Positions 8,100 through 16,022 are shown, counted from the stretch's first letter. The stretch: DNA of 64,000 nucleotides from Arthrobacter sp. AL12 (GCF_029960645.1 NZ_JASBQY010000013.1:1-64000); one strand, 5' to 3'. Notes: generated by a model from the sequence alone, not told the origin. Numbers and translations: made by a program.

Positions 8100-8785
8100 T
8101 GCGCCCTTTGTGCGTGATAGGCAAGGATCTGCAGTTCGGTGGCCATGTCCACCTTGCGCAGGTTCACCCCGGGCGGCACCTGCAGCATCACCGGGGCGAA
8201 GCTGAGGATGCTCCGCACACCGGCGGCAATGACCCGGTCGCAGACGTCCTGCGCCACGGCGGCCGGCAGTGCCAGCACCACCATGTTGGCGCCGGTCCGC
8301 TGCAGCACCGGTTCGAGATCGGCAGCGTCACTGACACGCAGCCAGCCCACCTCGCTGCCCACCACCATCTGGTCCGCGTCGAAGATCGCCACAATGTCGA
8401 AGCCCCGGGATTCGAATCCGCCGTACCGGGCCAGCGCCTTGCCGAGGTTGCCGGCGCCGACGATGGCGACCTTCCAGTCACGAGTCAGGCCCAGCGCAGC
8501 GGCGATATGCCGGTTAAGGTACTGCACCTCGTAGCCGACGCCACGGGTTCCGTAGGAGCCGACGTAGGACAGGTCTTTGCGGAGCGTGGACGAACTGACC
8601 CCGGAGGCCTCGGCCAGGGACTCGGACGAGACCCTATCAATGCCTTCGGCAAGCAGGATGCTGAGGGCGCGCAGATAAATGGTCAGCCGGGCCACGGCCG
8701 CGGGCGGGATCTGCTTGGCGGCAGTCCCAGCTCCCCCGGGCATCGCGTCAGGGGATGAATCCAGCGAAGTCACTATCAGCTCCAT
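8078..8785 (-). CDS. rex: redox-sensing transcriptional repressor Rex
   Basis: Rex senses the NADH/NAD+ ratio and represses respiratory and fermentative genes when NADH is low. The 235-aa protein has the N-terminal winged helix (residues ~20-90, including SGVSSSTLRKDLSYVGSYGTRGVGY, which is diagnostic). A Rossmann domain with AIVGAGNLGKAL follows. ATG 8785 is given as start. A GTG four codons later has a better-spaced GGAG and could be the true start. It lies 62 bp downstream of a glutaredoxin-like gene on the same strand. In many actinobacteria rex precedes hemA, but hemA is not here. Confidence 0.95.
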   Translation of the reverse strand: MELIVTSLDSSPDAMPGGAGTAAKQIPPAAVARLTIYLRALSILLAEGIDRVSSESLAEASGVSSSTLRKDLSYVGSYGTRGVGYEVQYLNRHIAAALGLTRDWKVAIVGAGNLGKALARYGGFESRGFDIVAIFDADQMVVGSEVGWLRVSDAADLEPVLQRTGANMVVLALPAAVAQDVCDRVIAAGVRSILSFAPVMLQVPPGVNLRKVDMATELQILAYHAQRAQEPEDAD

Positions 8786-8847
8786 TGAGTCGCGTTATGA
8801 CCTCCACTCTAGGGCCCCGGCAGTTCAGCGAACAAAGCCGCCGCGCC

Positions 8848-9108
8848 TCAAGCCTGTTGGCCCAGCGCCCGCCGCAGCGTCCGCTCCAGCCGGGCTTCGT
8901 CGATCTTCCAGAAGTCCCGCTGGACGCCGTCCACCAGCACCACAGGGATCTCCTCCGCAAAACGTTCGCGCAAGTCTGCGTCGTCATCGATGGACTGCTC
9001 ACGCCAGCTGATCCCGAGACCCTGGGTGACACGGTCGACGGCGGCGCGTGCCGCAGAGCACAGATGGCAGTCAGCTTTGGTGATCAGGACGACGTCGGGG
9101 CTGGGCAT
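8848..9108 (-). CDS. glutaredoxin family protein
   Basis: A short thioredoxin-fold protein of 86 aa. The redox motif CHLC is at residues 14-17 (ITKADCHLC) and the cis-proline strand is EEIPVVLVDG. The start ATG at 9108 (MPSPDVV) is clear; the frame extends far upstream only because the opposite-strand gene leaves it open. It is close and codirectional with rex, so the two may be cotranscribed. A similar glutaredoxin-like gene (Rv0508) lies upstream of hemA in M. tuberculosis. The thiol donor is unknown. Confidence 0.85.
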   Translation of the reverse strand: MPSPDVVLITKADCHLCSAARAAVDRVTQGLGISWREQSIDDDADLRERFAEEIPVVLVDGVQRDFWKIDEARLERTLRRALGQQA

Positions 9109-9219
9109 GACTCCACGGTAGCCCGGCAGCCCCTCCCGCGTCGAAGCCCTCGAGATGTCCGGCGCCGCCGCCGCGGGCCCGCGACGGGAACCGGGCCCGG
9201 GGTTGACTAGACTCGTGCC

Positions 9220-10053
9220 ATGCCCGAAGAGAAGCACGCCGTTGTGGTCACCGAGCCCGTTGCTGCACAGCCTGTTGCAGTAGCGCAGCACGGCGAAGCC
9301 GCGTTCTTCGACGTCGACAACACCCTCATGCGGGGGGCCAGCCTGTTCCACGTGGCCCGCAAGATGCACCAGCGCGGGGCCTTCACGATTCCGCAGGCGC
9401 TCGGTATTGCCTGGAAGCAGTTCATGTTCGTGGTGCGCGGCGAGAAGATGGATGACGTCCATGCCGTCCGCGACACCGCCCTGGGCCTGGCCGCCGGCTT
9501 CACCGTTGAGGACATTGAAGTCCTCGGCGAAGAGGTTTATGACGAAATGATTGAATCCCGGATCTGGCCGGGAGCCAAGGCACTGGCGGAGCAGCACCTC
9601 CGGGTGGGCCGCAGGGTCTGGCTCGTGACCGCCACGCCCATCGAGGTGGCCACGGTGATCTCCACCAGGCTGGGCCTCACCGGCGCGCTCGGCACGGTCG
9701 GCGAAATCATCGACGGCTCCTACACCGGCCGGCTGGTCGGCGAGATCCTGCACGGCCCCGCCAAGGCGGTGGCCGTCCAAGCAATGGCCGAGGCCGAGGG
9801 CCTGGACCTGGCCCGGTGCTGGGCGTACAGCGATTCGCGCAACGACATCCCGCTCCTGAGCATGGTGGGGCACCCCGTGGCCATCAACCCGGATTCCGGT
9901 CTCCGCCGCCACGCCCGCGACAACAACTGGCCGGTCTACGACTTCCGCGCCGGACGCCGCGCAGCCACCCTGGGGCTCAAGGCCGCGACCGTCGGAGGGG
10001 CCATCTACGGCCTCTGGCGCGGGTTCTCCCGCTTCCGCGGCCCCACGGTCTGA
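9220..10053 (+). CDS. HAD-IB family phosphatase (SerB/CicA-like)
   Basis: Haloacid-dehalogenase hydrolase of subfamily IB, 277 aa. Motif I is FFDVDNTLM with catalytic aspartates D31 and D33. Motif II is WLVTATPIE, and motif IV is AYSDSRNDIPLL. The insertion helices match the SerB-type cap. The substrate cannot be read from sequence; relatives are annotated as phosphoserine phosphatase-like or lysophospholipid phosphatase. The start ATG is only 6 nt after a TAGACT -10 box (9208-9213), so a leaderless transcript is likely. It is divergent from the glutaredoxin-rex pair and resembles M. tuberculosis Rv0505c in neighbourhood. Confidence 0.87.
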   Translation: MPEEKHAVVVTEPVAAQPVAVAQHGEAAFFDVDNTLMRGASLFHVARKMHQRGAFTIPQALGIAWKQFMFVVRGEKMDDVHAVRDTALGLAAGFTVEDIEVLGEEVYDEMIESRIWPGAKALAEQHLRVGRRVWLVTATPIEVATVISTRLGLTGALGTVGEIIDGSYTGRLVGEILHGPAKAVAVQAMAEAEGLDLARCWAYSDSRNDIPLLSMVGHPVAINPDSGLRRHARDNNWPVYDFRAGRRAATLGLKAATVGGAIYGLWRGFSRFRGPTV

Positions 10054-10057
10054 CCCC

Positions 10058-10210
10058 AAGCGCCACCTTCCGCACCACCTATCCGGTCCAGCGCCACACT
10101 TACGGCTGGGCGCCACGCATACGGCTCAGCGCTGCGTTTCCGGTCCAGCGCCACACTTACGGCTCCGCGCTACGTTTCTGGTCCGGCGCTACGCGGATCC
10201 GCGTAGCGCC
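10058..10210. repeat. degenerate 19-bp tandem repeats ending in a 26-bp palindrome
   Basis: From about 10089 the sequence runs in 19-bp units of the form GCGCCACACTTACGGCTGG, five in a row, each beginning GCGC. Copies starting at 10082 and 10139 share 26 identical bases. The array ends in a perfect 26-bp palindrome at 10185-10210 centred on GGATCC. It is non-coding and lies beyond the HAD gene; it may help end transcription. Function unknown. Confidence 0.75.
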
Positions 10211-10271
10211 CGTCCCCACCCGCGTCGCCGTTCCGAAAGCGCGTCGCCGGTCCGAACCAGGCGCGGAAATG

Positions 10272-10311
10272 CCAAAAGAAAATGCCCGCTGCCGGAAAGG
10301 CAACGGGCATT
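10272..10311 (-). terminator. rho-independent terminator of the bS22 gene
   Basis: On the minus strand AATGCCCGTTGCC pairs with GGCAGCGGGCATT (one bulge) across a short loop and is followed by TTTTCTTTT. This is one of the few hairpins in the window with a real T-run. It begins 20 bp past the bS22 stop. Confidence 0.85.
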
Positions 10312-10330
10312 CACATGATGCGAAGTATCT

Positions 10331-10429
10331 CTACTTCTTATTGCGACGCTGGTGGCGCGTCTTGCGAAGCAGCTTGCGGTGCTTCTTCTTGGCCATACGC
10401 TTGCGACGCTTCTTAATAACTGAACCCAC
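10331..10429 (-). CDS. small ribosomal subunit protein bS22 (formerly AURKAIP1/COX24-domain protein)
   Basis: A 32-residue, extremely basic peptide starting MGSVIKKRRKRMAKKK and ending RHQRRNKK. The length, GSVIKKRRKRM start and KKHRKLLRKTR core match the actinobacterial ribosomal protein bS22 seen near the decoding site in mycobacterial 30S structures. The start codon is GTG at 10429, with AAGGAA 6 nt upstream. It follows an excisionase-type HTH gene on the same strand, the same pair as Rv0500A-Rv0500B next to proC in M. tuberculosis. Here proC is about 10 kb away. Confidence 0.92.
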   Translation of the reverse strand: MGSVIKKRRKRMAKKKHRKLLRKTRHQRRNKK

Positions 10430-10629
10430 GAAAGTTCCTTACCGGCTAGATGCAGTCCCTGCCTGTTGGAAAGGGTCCGCGGGCTAAGCAGCAGACTGTA
10501 CAACTGACAGGTTCTTACAATGACGTAAAACGTTCCTTAACAGGGTACCGCCTATCGGGGGCACACCACGACCGCAGGCACCATCCGGGCCTGCAGATCC
10601 TAATTCCGTCCGCAGAAGACGGTGGATGC

Positions 10630-10842
10630 TCAGCCTGTTTCCGTGTTCCCGTCGACCACAGCACCCTTTAGGTACTGTTCGACGGCTGCTTCCGGCACCC
10701 GGTAGGAGCGACCGAAACGGACAGCCGGCATCTCGCCGGAATGAACTAGTCGGTACACGGTCATTTTGGACACGCGCATCACATCCGCGACTTCCGCCAC
10801 GGTCAAGAAGCGCGCATTGGAGAAGTTAGCCTCCGAAGACAT
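10630..10842 (-). CDS. excisionase-type (MerR-like winged helix) DNA-binding protein
   Basis: A 70-aa single-domain regulator. The core FLTVAEVADVMRVSKMTVYRLVHSGEMPAVRFGRSYRVP fits the HTH_17/excisionase family, and the C terminus is a short acidic tail. Despite the family name there is no recombinase nearby, so it is not a phage excisionase in this context. The pairing with bS22, 200 bp downstream, is conserved in actinobacteria. The intervening 10430-10629 holds an AT-rich stretch (about 10495-10545) that could be a separate promoter for bS22. The gene's own promoter probably lies in the AT-richer 10900-10945. Confidence 0.88.
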   Translation of the reverse strand: MSSEANFSNARFLTVAEVADVMRVSKMTVYRLVHSGEMPAVRFGRSYRVPEAAVEQYLKGAVVDGNTETG

Positions 10843-11061
10843 TTCCTTATTCCTTTGCTCAAGCGAACGGCAGCCTCATCTGAAAGACATGGCGGTGTGC
10901 CGATGCTGAGCCATCAAACAACCATGTGTTAGATACTCTAGGGGCTGATGGTGCCAATGTGAAAGAGTTGCGCAGGAATCCCCCGGGCCCCGCACCGGCT
11001 TTAGCCGCACCACCCCCGCCTCACCACTCGGGCCGCCGCACCACGGGCCCCGCAGTTTCGC

Positions 11062-12174
11062 CTAGCCCCGGGTCCGGCGGACACGTGCGGAGGCTGCCAG
11101 CTGTGCGAGGACCGAGGCCGTGACATCCCAGTCCATACAGGCGTCCGTGACGCTCTGGCCGTAGACCAGATCATCGGTTCCGGCGGCGTGCTCGGCGACG
11201 TCGAGGTTCTGCGCCCCGCTGACGAGGAAACTCTCCAGCATGACGCCGGCGATGGCACCTGCCGAGGTGCCGCCGTTTTCCAGTTGCGCACCGATTTCGA
11301 AGGCCACTTCGGCCTGCCGGTGGTGGTTCTTGCCGCTGTTGGCGTGGCTCGCGTCAACGATGAGCCGCGGGTTGAGCTGCTTGGCGGCCAGTTTGGCGGT
11401 GGTGTCTTCCACGTCGGCGGCGGAGTAGTTCGGTCCCTTGCGTCCGCCGCGCAGGATGATGTGTGTGTCGGGGTTGCCGGCGGTGGAGACCAGGGCGGCC
11501 CGGCCCTCGCCGTCGATGCCGAGAAATGCCTGGGCTGCGCCGGCGGCGCTGCACGCGTCGAGCGCGACCTGGAGGTCGCCGTCGGTCCCGTTTTTGAACC
11601 CGATCGGCATGGACAGCCCGGACGCCAGCTGGCGGTGGATCTGGCTTTCGGTGGTGCGGGCACCGATGGCGCCCCAGGAGACGAGGTCCGCCATGTACTG
11701 CGGGCTGATCGGTTCCAGGAACTCGGTGCCGGCCGGCAGCCCGAGTGCGGTGACCTGCTGCAGGAAGCGGCGCGCGGCGCGGAGCCCGGCGGCGATGTCG
11801 TGGCTGCCGTCGAGCCGGGGGTCGTTGATCAGGCCCTTCCAGCCCACCGTGGTGCGGGGCTTTTCGAAGTAGGCCCGCATCACCACCAGCAGGTCTTCCT
11901 TGTGCTTCTCGGCCTGGCTGACCAGCCGGCGGGCGTATTCGAGGCCGGCCTTGGGATCGTGGATGGAGCACGGGCCCACGACGACGAGCAGGCGGTCATC
12001 GACGCCGTCCATGATCGCGCGGACCTCGTCCCGGCCCCGCGCCACGGTCTCGGCCAGGCGGGGATCCAGCGGCAGCTCCGCGACGATTTCCTGCGGGGTG
12101 GGCAGTGGGGTGAACTCGCTGACGCGCAGGTTGGACGTGGACTGCTGGGATGCGGGGGCTGCTTCGATGCTCAT
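11062..12174 (-). CDS. aroG: 3-deoxy-7-phosphoheptulonate (DAHP) synthase, class I
   Basis: Catalyses the first step of the shikimate pathway: phosphoenolpyruvate plus erythrose 4-phosphate to DAHP. The 370-aa protein has the AroAI (AroF/G/H-type) signatures VVGPCSIHDPKAGLEYA, LRGGRKGPNY and DASHANSGKNH, and an N-terminal extension of the kind that carries feedback control in this class. The start ATG at 12174 (MSIEAAPAS) has AGGA upstream; the frame is open further upstream but crosses a structured leader. That leader encodes an aromatic-rich peptide (12287-12346), pointing to attenuation by aromatic amino acids. No other shikimate gene is adjacent; aroQ lies at 56030. Confidence 0.95.
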   Translation of the reverse strand: MSIEAAPASQQSTSNLRVSEFTPLPTPQEIVAELPLDPRLAETVARGRDEVRAIMDGVDDRLLVVVGPCSIHDPKAGLEYARRLVSQAEKHKEDLLVVMRAYFEKPRTTVGWKGLINDPRLDGSHDIAAGLRAARRFLQQVTALGLPAGTEFLEPISPQYMADLVSWGAIGARTTESQIHRQLASGLSMPIGFKNGTDGDLQVALDACSAAGAAQAFLGIDGEGRAALVSTAGNPDTHIILRGGRKGPNYSAADVEDTTAKLAAKQLNPRLIVDASHANSGKNHHRQAEVAFEIGAQLENGGTSAGAIAGVMLESFLVSGAQNLDVAEHAAGTDDLVYGQSVTDACMDWDVTASVLAQLAASARVRRTRG

Positions 12175-12234
12175 GGGGGTCCTGTTCCGGGGTGCGGAGC
12201 GGGCCCTGGTCAGAACCCGCCGGGAAATGGCGAA

Positions 12235-12256
12235 GGGCAGAGAATGATCTCTGCCC
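12235..12256 (-). promoter_or_regulatory. terminator/sequestor-like hairpin in the aroG leader
   Basis: A perfect 9-bp stem with a 4-nt loop (GGGCAGAGA / TCTCTGCCC on the minus strand) lies between the leader peptide and the DAHP synthase start. No T-run follows. It would be the terminator or translation-blocking arm of an attenuator. Confidence 0.55.
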
Positions 12257-12257
12257 T

Positions 12258-12317
12258 GTTGGCTCTGAAGGAAGGTTGGATGCGTGTCAGCTAGACGCGG
12301 GCCCCTCCAGAGCCAAC
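12258..12317 (-). promoter_or_regulatory. leader-peptide-overlapping stem in the aroG leader
   Basis: A 10-bp perfect pairing between 12308-12317 (inside the leader peptide codons just after Trp-Tyr-Ala-Tyr-Phe) and 12258-12267. A ribosome stalled at the aromatic codons would cover the first arm. This is the geometry expected for ribosome-mediated attenuation. Confidence 0.55.
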
Positions 12318-12346
12318 GAAAAATACGCATACCAACGGTTTGTCAT
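12287..12346 (-). CDS. aromatic-amino-acid leader peptide of DAHP synthase
   Basis: A 19-codon ORF encoding MTNRWYAYFSLALEGPASS, with Trp-Tyr-Ala-Tyr-Phe at codons 5-9. It lies 112 nt before the DAHP synthase start and in a different frame from it. There is no Shine-Dalgarno sequence. A TATCGT -10 box (12353-12358) sits 6 nt before the ATG, with TTGCCG 18 bp further upstream, so the peptide is probably translated from a leaderless message. Density of four aromatic codons in five is the hallmark of an attenuator sensing charged tRNAs. Two mutually close hairpins follow. The coding call is inference, but composition and position are hard to explain otherwise. Confidence 0.8.
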   Translation of the reverse strand: MTNRWYAYFSLALEGPASS

Positions 12347-12352
12347 GCTGTG

Positions 12353-12382
12353 ACGATAGCCCGGCGGTTGTCTTCCCGGCAA
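12353..12382 (-). promoter_or_regulatory. promoter of the aroG leader transcript
   Basis: TTGCCG (12377-12382) and TATCGT (12353-12358) with an 18-bp spacer. The expected transcription start coincides with the A of the leader-peptide ATG at 12346. Confidence 0.55.
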
Positions 12383-12441
12383 AATCCGGGTCGTAACATT
12401 CCGTCCCTGGCCGGGAGACCAGCCGCGGGGCAGCGTGCAGA

Positions 12442-13131
12442 TCAGGACCCGGACCCCAGCCCGGCTTCCGCGTAGTAGCCCTCGATGTGGTCCGCCACCA
12501 GCTGCGCCGCGCGGCCGCCGTCGTGGTCGGAGATGGCTGCCAGGATGCCCCGGTGTTCGGCCCGGAGCCGCACCGCCGTGGCCTCCCAGTCCGGGAGGTT
12601 TCCGGTCAGCCGTCCGGCATAATCCTGGATGGCTTCGCGGAGGGAGCCCATCATGGCGCTGACGACGGCATTGCCCGCGGCGTCCGCGAGGGCCAGGTGG
12701 AAGCGGACATCCAGGGCCAGGAACGCCTCCGTCTCGGCGCAGCTGTCCATTTGCTCCAGCAGCCGGGCCGCCTCGGCCAGCGCGGGCGACTCCGGGCGTG
12801 CCCGGGAAGCGGCCCAGGATTCGAGCAGCACGCGTGTCTCCACAATGTCCCTGACGGGCAGGTGCGAGGTGGCGACGTGCAGCCGGAGCGCCGAGCCCAG
12901 CGCCGCCGTCGGGTCGGCAATCACGACGGTCCCCGCCTCCGGGCCAGACCCCACCCCGGCCCGGAGCACACCCATGGCCTCCAGCACGCGGATGGCCTCG
13001 CGGACGGAGGTGCGGGAGACCTGGAGCTGCTCGGCGAGGGAACGCTCGGCCGGAAGCCGTCCACCGAGGGCCAGTTGCCCGCTGGAGAGCTGGCTCTCGA
13101 TCCACTGCAGGACAAGCTGGTGCGTACGCAT
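12442..13131 (-). CDS. FadR/GntR-family regulator, probable lactate regulator (LldR-like)
   Basis: A 229-aa repressor with an N-terminal GntR winged helix ([32 protein letters not shown]) and a C-terminal all-helical FCD ligand domain. ATG 13131 is preferred because AGGA is 8 nt upstream; a GTG two codons earlier is too close to it. It is divergent from an L-lactate dehydrogenase gene. Two copies of a TGTGGT-TGG-ACCACA palindrome fill the gap, a variant of the TGGT-N-ACCA pattern bound by FadR-type proteins. Control of the adjacent gene by L-lactate is the natural inference. Confidence 0.88.
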   Translation of the reverse strand: MRTHQLVLQWIESQLSSGQLALGGRLPAERSLAEQLQVSRTSVREAIRVLEAMGVLRAGVGSGPEAGTVVIADPTAALGSALRLHVATSHLPVRDIVETRVLLESWAASRARPESPALAEAARLLEQMDSCAETEAFLALDVRFHLALADAAGNAVVSAMMGSLREAIQDYAGRLTGNLPDWEATAVRLRAEHRGILAAISDHDGGRAAQLVADHIEGYYAEAGLGSGS

Positions 13132-13148
13132 GGGCACATCCTACTTGA

Positions 13149-13187
13149 TGTGGTTGGACCACACGCCTAGACTGTGGTTGGACCACA
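13149..13187. promoter_or_regulatory. duplicated palindromic operator between regulator and lldD
   Basis: Two identical 15-bp sites, TGTGGTTGGACCACA, at 13149-13163 and 13173-13187. They are spaced 24 bp centre to centre, slightly over two helical turns. Each is a perfect 6-bp inverted repeat around TGG. They directly flank the start of the GntR gene. Confidence 0.82.
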
Positions 13188-13264
13188 CCCCGGCGGCTGC
13201 ATTTTGTTCTGAGTCCGGCGGGGATTCCGACATCCAGGAACATGAGACCTGCCCGGAGGCAGCA

Positions 13265-14593
13265 ATGACGCAGACCATCGAGCCCGGCAACCCCGAGGCG
13301 CCCACGCAACCCGAAGACACCGTCGCGGGCACCCGCTCCGCCGCAGCCGCCCCGGGGATCATTCCGGCGGCCCTCAAGCGCCGCGTCCCCAAGTACTCGG
13401 ACCTCGCCCCGCTGATGCAGTTCAAGAAGCCCGAATTCAGCCGCGCCGCCCGGCTGCGGCGCGCCAGCACCATCTGGGACCTCCGCGACCAGGCCAAGCG
13501 ACGCACCCCGCAGGCCCCGTTCGACTACACCGACGGCGCGGCCGAAGCGGAGATCACCCTGCGCCGCGCCCGCGAGGCGTTCCTGGACATCGAGTTCCGG
13601 CCCGGCATCCTCCGTAATGTCTCCAAAATAGACCTGACCACCGACATCCTCGGCAAGTCGTCCCGGCTGCCGGTCGGCATCGCACCCACCGGCTTCACCC
13701 GGATGATGCAGTCCGAGGGCGAATACGCCGGTTCCCAGGCCGCCGCGGCTGCCGGCATCCCGTACACGCTCTCAACCATGGGCACGGCCTCCATCGAGGA
13801 CGTGGCCGCCGCCGCGCCGGACGGCCGGAACTGGTTCCAGCTCTACCTGTGGACCGACCGGGACCGCTCGCTGGAGCTGATCGAACGCGCCGCCAGGGCC
13901 GGCAACGACACCCTGATGGTCACCGTGGACACCGCCGTCGCCGGGGCACGGTTGCGCGATGTCCGCAACGGCATGACCATTCCCCCGGCGCTGACGATCA
14001 AAACCGTGCTGGATGCCTCCTACCGGCCGGAGTGGTGGTTCAATTTCCTCACCCACGAGCCGCTGACCTTCGCCTCGCTGTCCCGCTACACCGGCACCGT
14101 CGCGGACCTGATCAACTCGATGTTCGACCCCACCCTGACCTTCGATGACCTCGACTGGCTGCGCGAAACCTGGCAGGGCAAGCTCGTGGTCAAGGGCATC
14201 CAGACCGTGGAGGACGCCCGCCGGGTTGTGGACCACGGGGCCGACGGCGTGGTGCTCTCCAACCATGGCGGACGCCAGCTGGACCGCGCCCCGATCCCGT
14301 TCCACCTGCTCCCCGACGTGAAGGCTGCGCTGAGGGCTGACAACAGCGACGCCGCGATCATCCTGGACACCGGCATCATGAGCGGCGCGGACATCATAGC
14401 CGCTCTGGCCCTGGGCGCGGACTTCACGATGATCGGCCGCGCCTACCTCTACGGCCTGATGGCCGGCGGGCGGGCCGGCGTGGACCGGGCCCTCGAGATC
14501 CTGGAAAAAGACATGCTCCGCACCATGGCCCTGCTCGGTGTCAGCCGGATCTCGGAGCTGACCCCGGACCACGTGCGGCTCCTCTCCGAGTAG
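13265..14593 (+). CDS. lldD: L-lactate dehydrogenase / FMN-dependent alpha-hydroxy-acid dehydrogenase
   Basis: Oxidises L-lactate to pyruvate, passing electrons to the quinone pool. The 442-aa TIM-barrel has the FMN-dependent family signature [12 protein letters not shown] with catalytic His and the following Arg near residue 335, and [11 protein letters not shown] near the N terminus. An extra ~55-residue disordered N-terminal segment precedes the core. GGAGG at 13254-13258 selects ATG 13265; the open frame further upstream overlaps the operator and regulator. Lactate use is supported by the divergent LldR-like gene. A close relative such as mandelate or glycolate oxidase cannot be excluded from sequence alone. 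Confidence 0.9.
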   Translation: MTQTIEPGNPEAPTQPEDTVAGTRSAAAAPGIIPAALKRRVPKYSDLAPLMQFKKPEFSRAARLRRASTIWDLRDQAKRRTPQAPFDYTDGAAEAEITLRRAREAFLDIEFRPGILRNVSKIDLTTDILGKSSRLPVGIAPTGFTRMMQSEGEYAGSQAAAAAGIPYTLSTMGTASIEDVAAAAPDGRNWFQLYLWTDRDRSLELIERAARAGNDTLMVTVDTAVAGARLRDVRNGMTIPPALTIKTVLDASYRPEWWFNFLTHEPLTFASLSRYTGTVADLINSMFDPTLTFDDLDWLRETWQGKLVVKGIQTVEDARRVVDHGADGVVLSNHGGRQLDRAPIPFHLLPDVKAALRADNSDAAIILDTGIMSGADIIAALALGADFTMIGRAYLYGLMAGGRAGVDRALEILEKDMLRTMALLGVSRISELTPDHVRLLSE

Positions 14594-14605
14594 CCTGCAG
14601 TTCCG

Positions 14606-14662
14606 CGAGTGGGCAGTTCGCGGCGGTGTTCGACCGGAACACCGCCGCGAACTGCCCACTCG
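14606..14662. terminator. very long perfect hairpin after lldD
   Basis: The arms 14606-14631 and 14637-14662 are 26-bp perfect complements around a 5-nt loop, starting 13 bp after the lldD stop. It is far longer than a typical terminator and lacks a T-run. It probably ends lldD transcription and may also be a member of a palindromic repeat family. The rest of 14594-14761 shows no gene. Confidence 0.7.
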
Positions 14663-14761
14663 GCGCCCTTGGCGGAGTCGGGTCCTAAATGAGCCCCTGG
14701 GCGAGCAAAGAGCGATGTGGCGCGGCACACACCCGAGCTGGCGGGCCCGGAACGGCCTGGG

Positions 14762-15349
14762 CTACTTCTTGCGGCCGAACTTCGGCAGGCTAGCCAGAAG
14801 GTCGGCGGCGCGAGTGGCGGCCCGGCCGACAGTGCGGCCGATCTGCTGCGGCATTTTGTCCTCGCCCGCCGTGCCGACCGGAAGAACGACGGCGGGGCTC
14901 AGCGGGCTTCCGGCGGGCCGTCCGGCGAGCGCCGCGGCGGGCTGCGACGCCGGGCCGGAGTACGGCGAGGCGGGCGCGGCTGGTGCTGTGGGCGGGGTGG
15001 CCGTGGCGGCTGCGGCGAGGGTGTCGGGGACGGGCTGGAGCCGTGGTTCCGCCGTCCTGGTCGGTGACGGTTCCGGTGTGGCGGCAGCGCCGACGTCGAA
15101 CGTCTCCAGCCAGCTGGCGATCCCGGCCAGCGGCTTGGGGTTGAGCGTGTAGTAGCGCTTCTGGCCCTGGGCGCGCATGCTGACCAGGTCCGCTTCGCGG
15201 AGTACCTTCAGATGTTTGGAAATGGTCGGCTGGCTGGCCTCGAGCTCCTGGACCAGCTCCCCCACTGCCTTGTCCCCCTTGCGGAGGGATACCAGAATGT
15301 CACGCCGGGTTGCCTCAGCAATGACGGCAAATACGTCGTCTGTCACCAT
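14762..15349 (-). CDS. ArsR-family winged-helix regulator with Ala/Pro-rich tail
   Basis: The first ~85 residues form an ArsR-type HTH domain (VFAVIAEATRRDILVSLRKG, then SQPTISKHLKVLREADLV and KRYYTLNP). There are no metal-binding cysteines, so this is the 'dissociated' metabolic/SdpR-like class. A ~95-residue Ala/Pro/Thr-rich tail follows, ending in a basic segment (LPKFGRKK). Start: ATG 15349 lies only 2 nt from GGAGG, while the next codon GTG (15346) has better spacing. The 195-aa length is about twice that of typical ArsR proteins because of the tail. The gene is divergent from a small membrane protein. Confidence 0.83.
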   Translation of the reverse strand: MVTDDVFAVIAEATRRDILVSLRKGDKAVGELVQELEASQPTISKHLKVLREADLVSMRAQGQKRYYTLNPKPLAGIASWLETFDVGAAATPEPSPTRTAEPRLQPVPDTLAAAATATPPTAPAAPASPYSGPASQPAAALAGRPAGSPLSPAVVLPVGTAGEDKMPQQIGRTVGRAATRAADLLASLPKFGRKK

Positions 15350-15509
15350 GCCCTCCACACTAGCGACATATACGCCGGATGGCATCCACCAATTATGACC
15401 CCGGCTGGAGCGGCGGGCATTGCCCCCTTCCGGGCTCGGTGCTAAAACGGACGCACCGCCTACCCGGCAGGTCAGGCCGCAGCCTACCGACGCAGAGGAG
15501 TGGACCACC

Positions 15510-16022
15510 ATGGGGGATTTCTTCCGTAACCAGCTGTTCAACATCATCGCTGCCGTGTTCCTGGCCCTGTTCGTGATCGTCTGGGGCAGCGTGCTGGTCC
15601 AGGTCTGGGTGTTCGTTCCTGAGGTCCCGGACACGGCGCCCACGCTGAACGGCGCCGTCGTCTGCGCCGCCGGGGCACTGTCCACCTCACTTAGTTCACT
15701 GACCGCCTCGGCACTCGGCTTCACCATGGCCGAGGTGCGTCGGGAGGAGCAGAGTGGCAACGCGGAGGCTGCCCGCCAGGCCCGGGCCGGCGTCTTCGAG
15801 GCCAGCGGGTTCACTTCAAAGCTGTCGGGCCGGGTCATCGCAGCGTTGATCGTGTACCTCGTGGTCGGGCTGCTGGTGCTCGGCGTGTGGCTGGCGAAAG
15901 GCACCGCCTCAACCGACCTGATCGGCGCGTTCTCACTCTCGCTGCTGGGCTGGATCATCGGGGCGGCCGGCGTGGTGTTCCAAACCGAGAAGCCCAGCCC
16001 GCAGGCGTCCGAGGCCGGCTAG
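15510..16022 (+). CDS. small membrane protein, function unknown
   Basis: A 170-aa protein with three or four hydrophobic segments: FLALFVIVWGSVLVQVWVF at the N terminus, an alanine-rich second segment, and VIAALIVYLVVGLLVLGVWL followed by a short C-terminal one. GAGGAG before ATG 15510 sets the start. A charged loop (EVRREEQSGNAEAARQ) separates the two halves. It is divergent from the ArsR gene, which may control it. No family is recognised. Confidence 0.75.
   Translation: MGDFFRNQLFNIIAAVFLALFVIVWGSVLVQVWVFVPEVPDTAPTLNGAVVCAAGALSTSLSSLTASALGFTMAEVRREEQSGNAEAARQARAGVFEASGFTSKLSGRVIAALIVYLVVGLLVLGVWLAKGTASTDLIGAFSLSLLGWIIGAAGVVFQTEKPSPQASEAG

Noticed and set aside
10630..10842. Phage or plasmid excisionase indicating an integrated element
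   Set aside because: No integrase, att repeat or phage gene nearby, and the gene is a conserved chromosomal neighbour of bS22 in actinobacteria.
12287..13309. A long minus-strand frame through the GntR gene that ends in the aromatic leader peptide
   Set aside because: Only its last 19 codons (the leader peptide) are credible; the upstream part is a shadow in another frame of the regulator gene.
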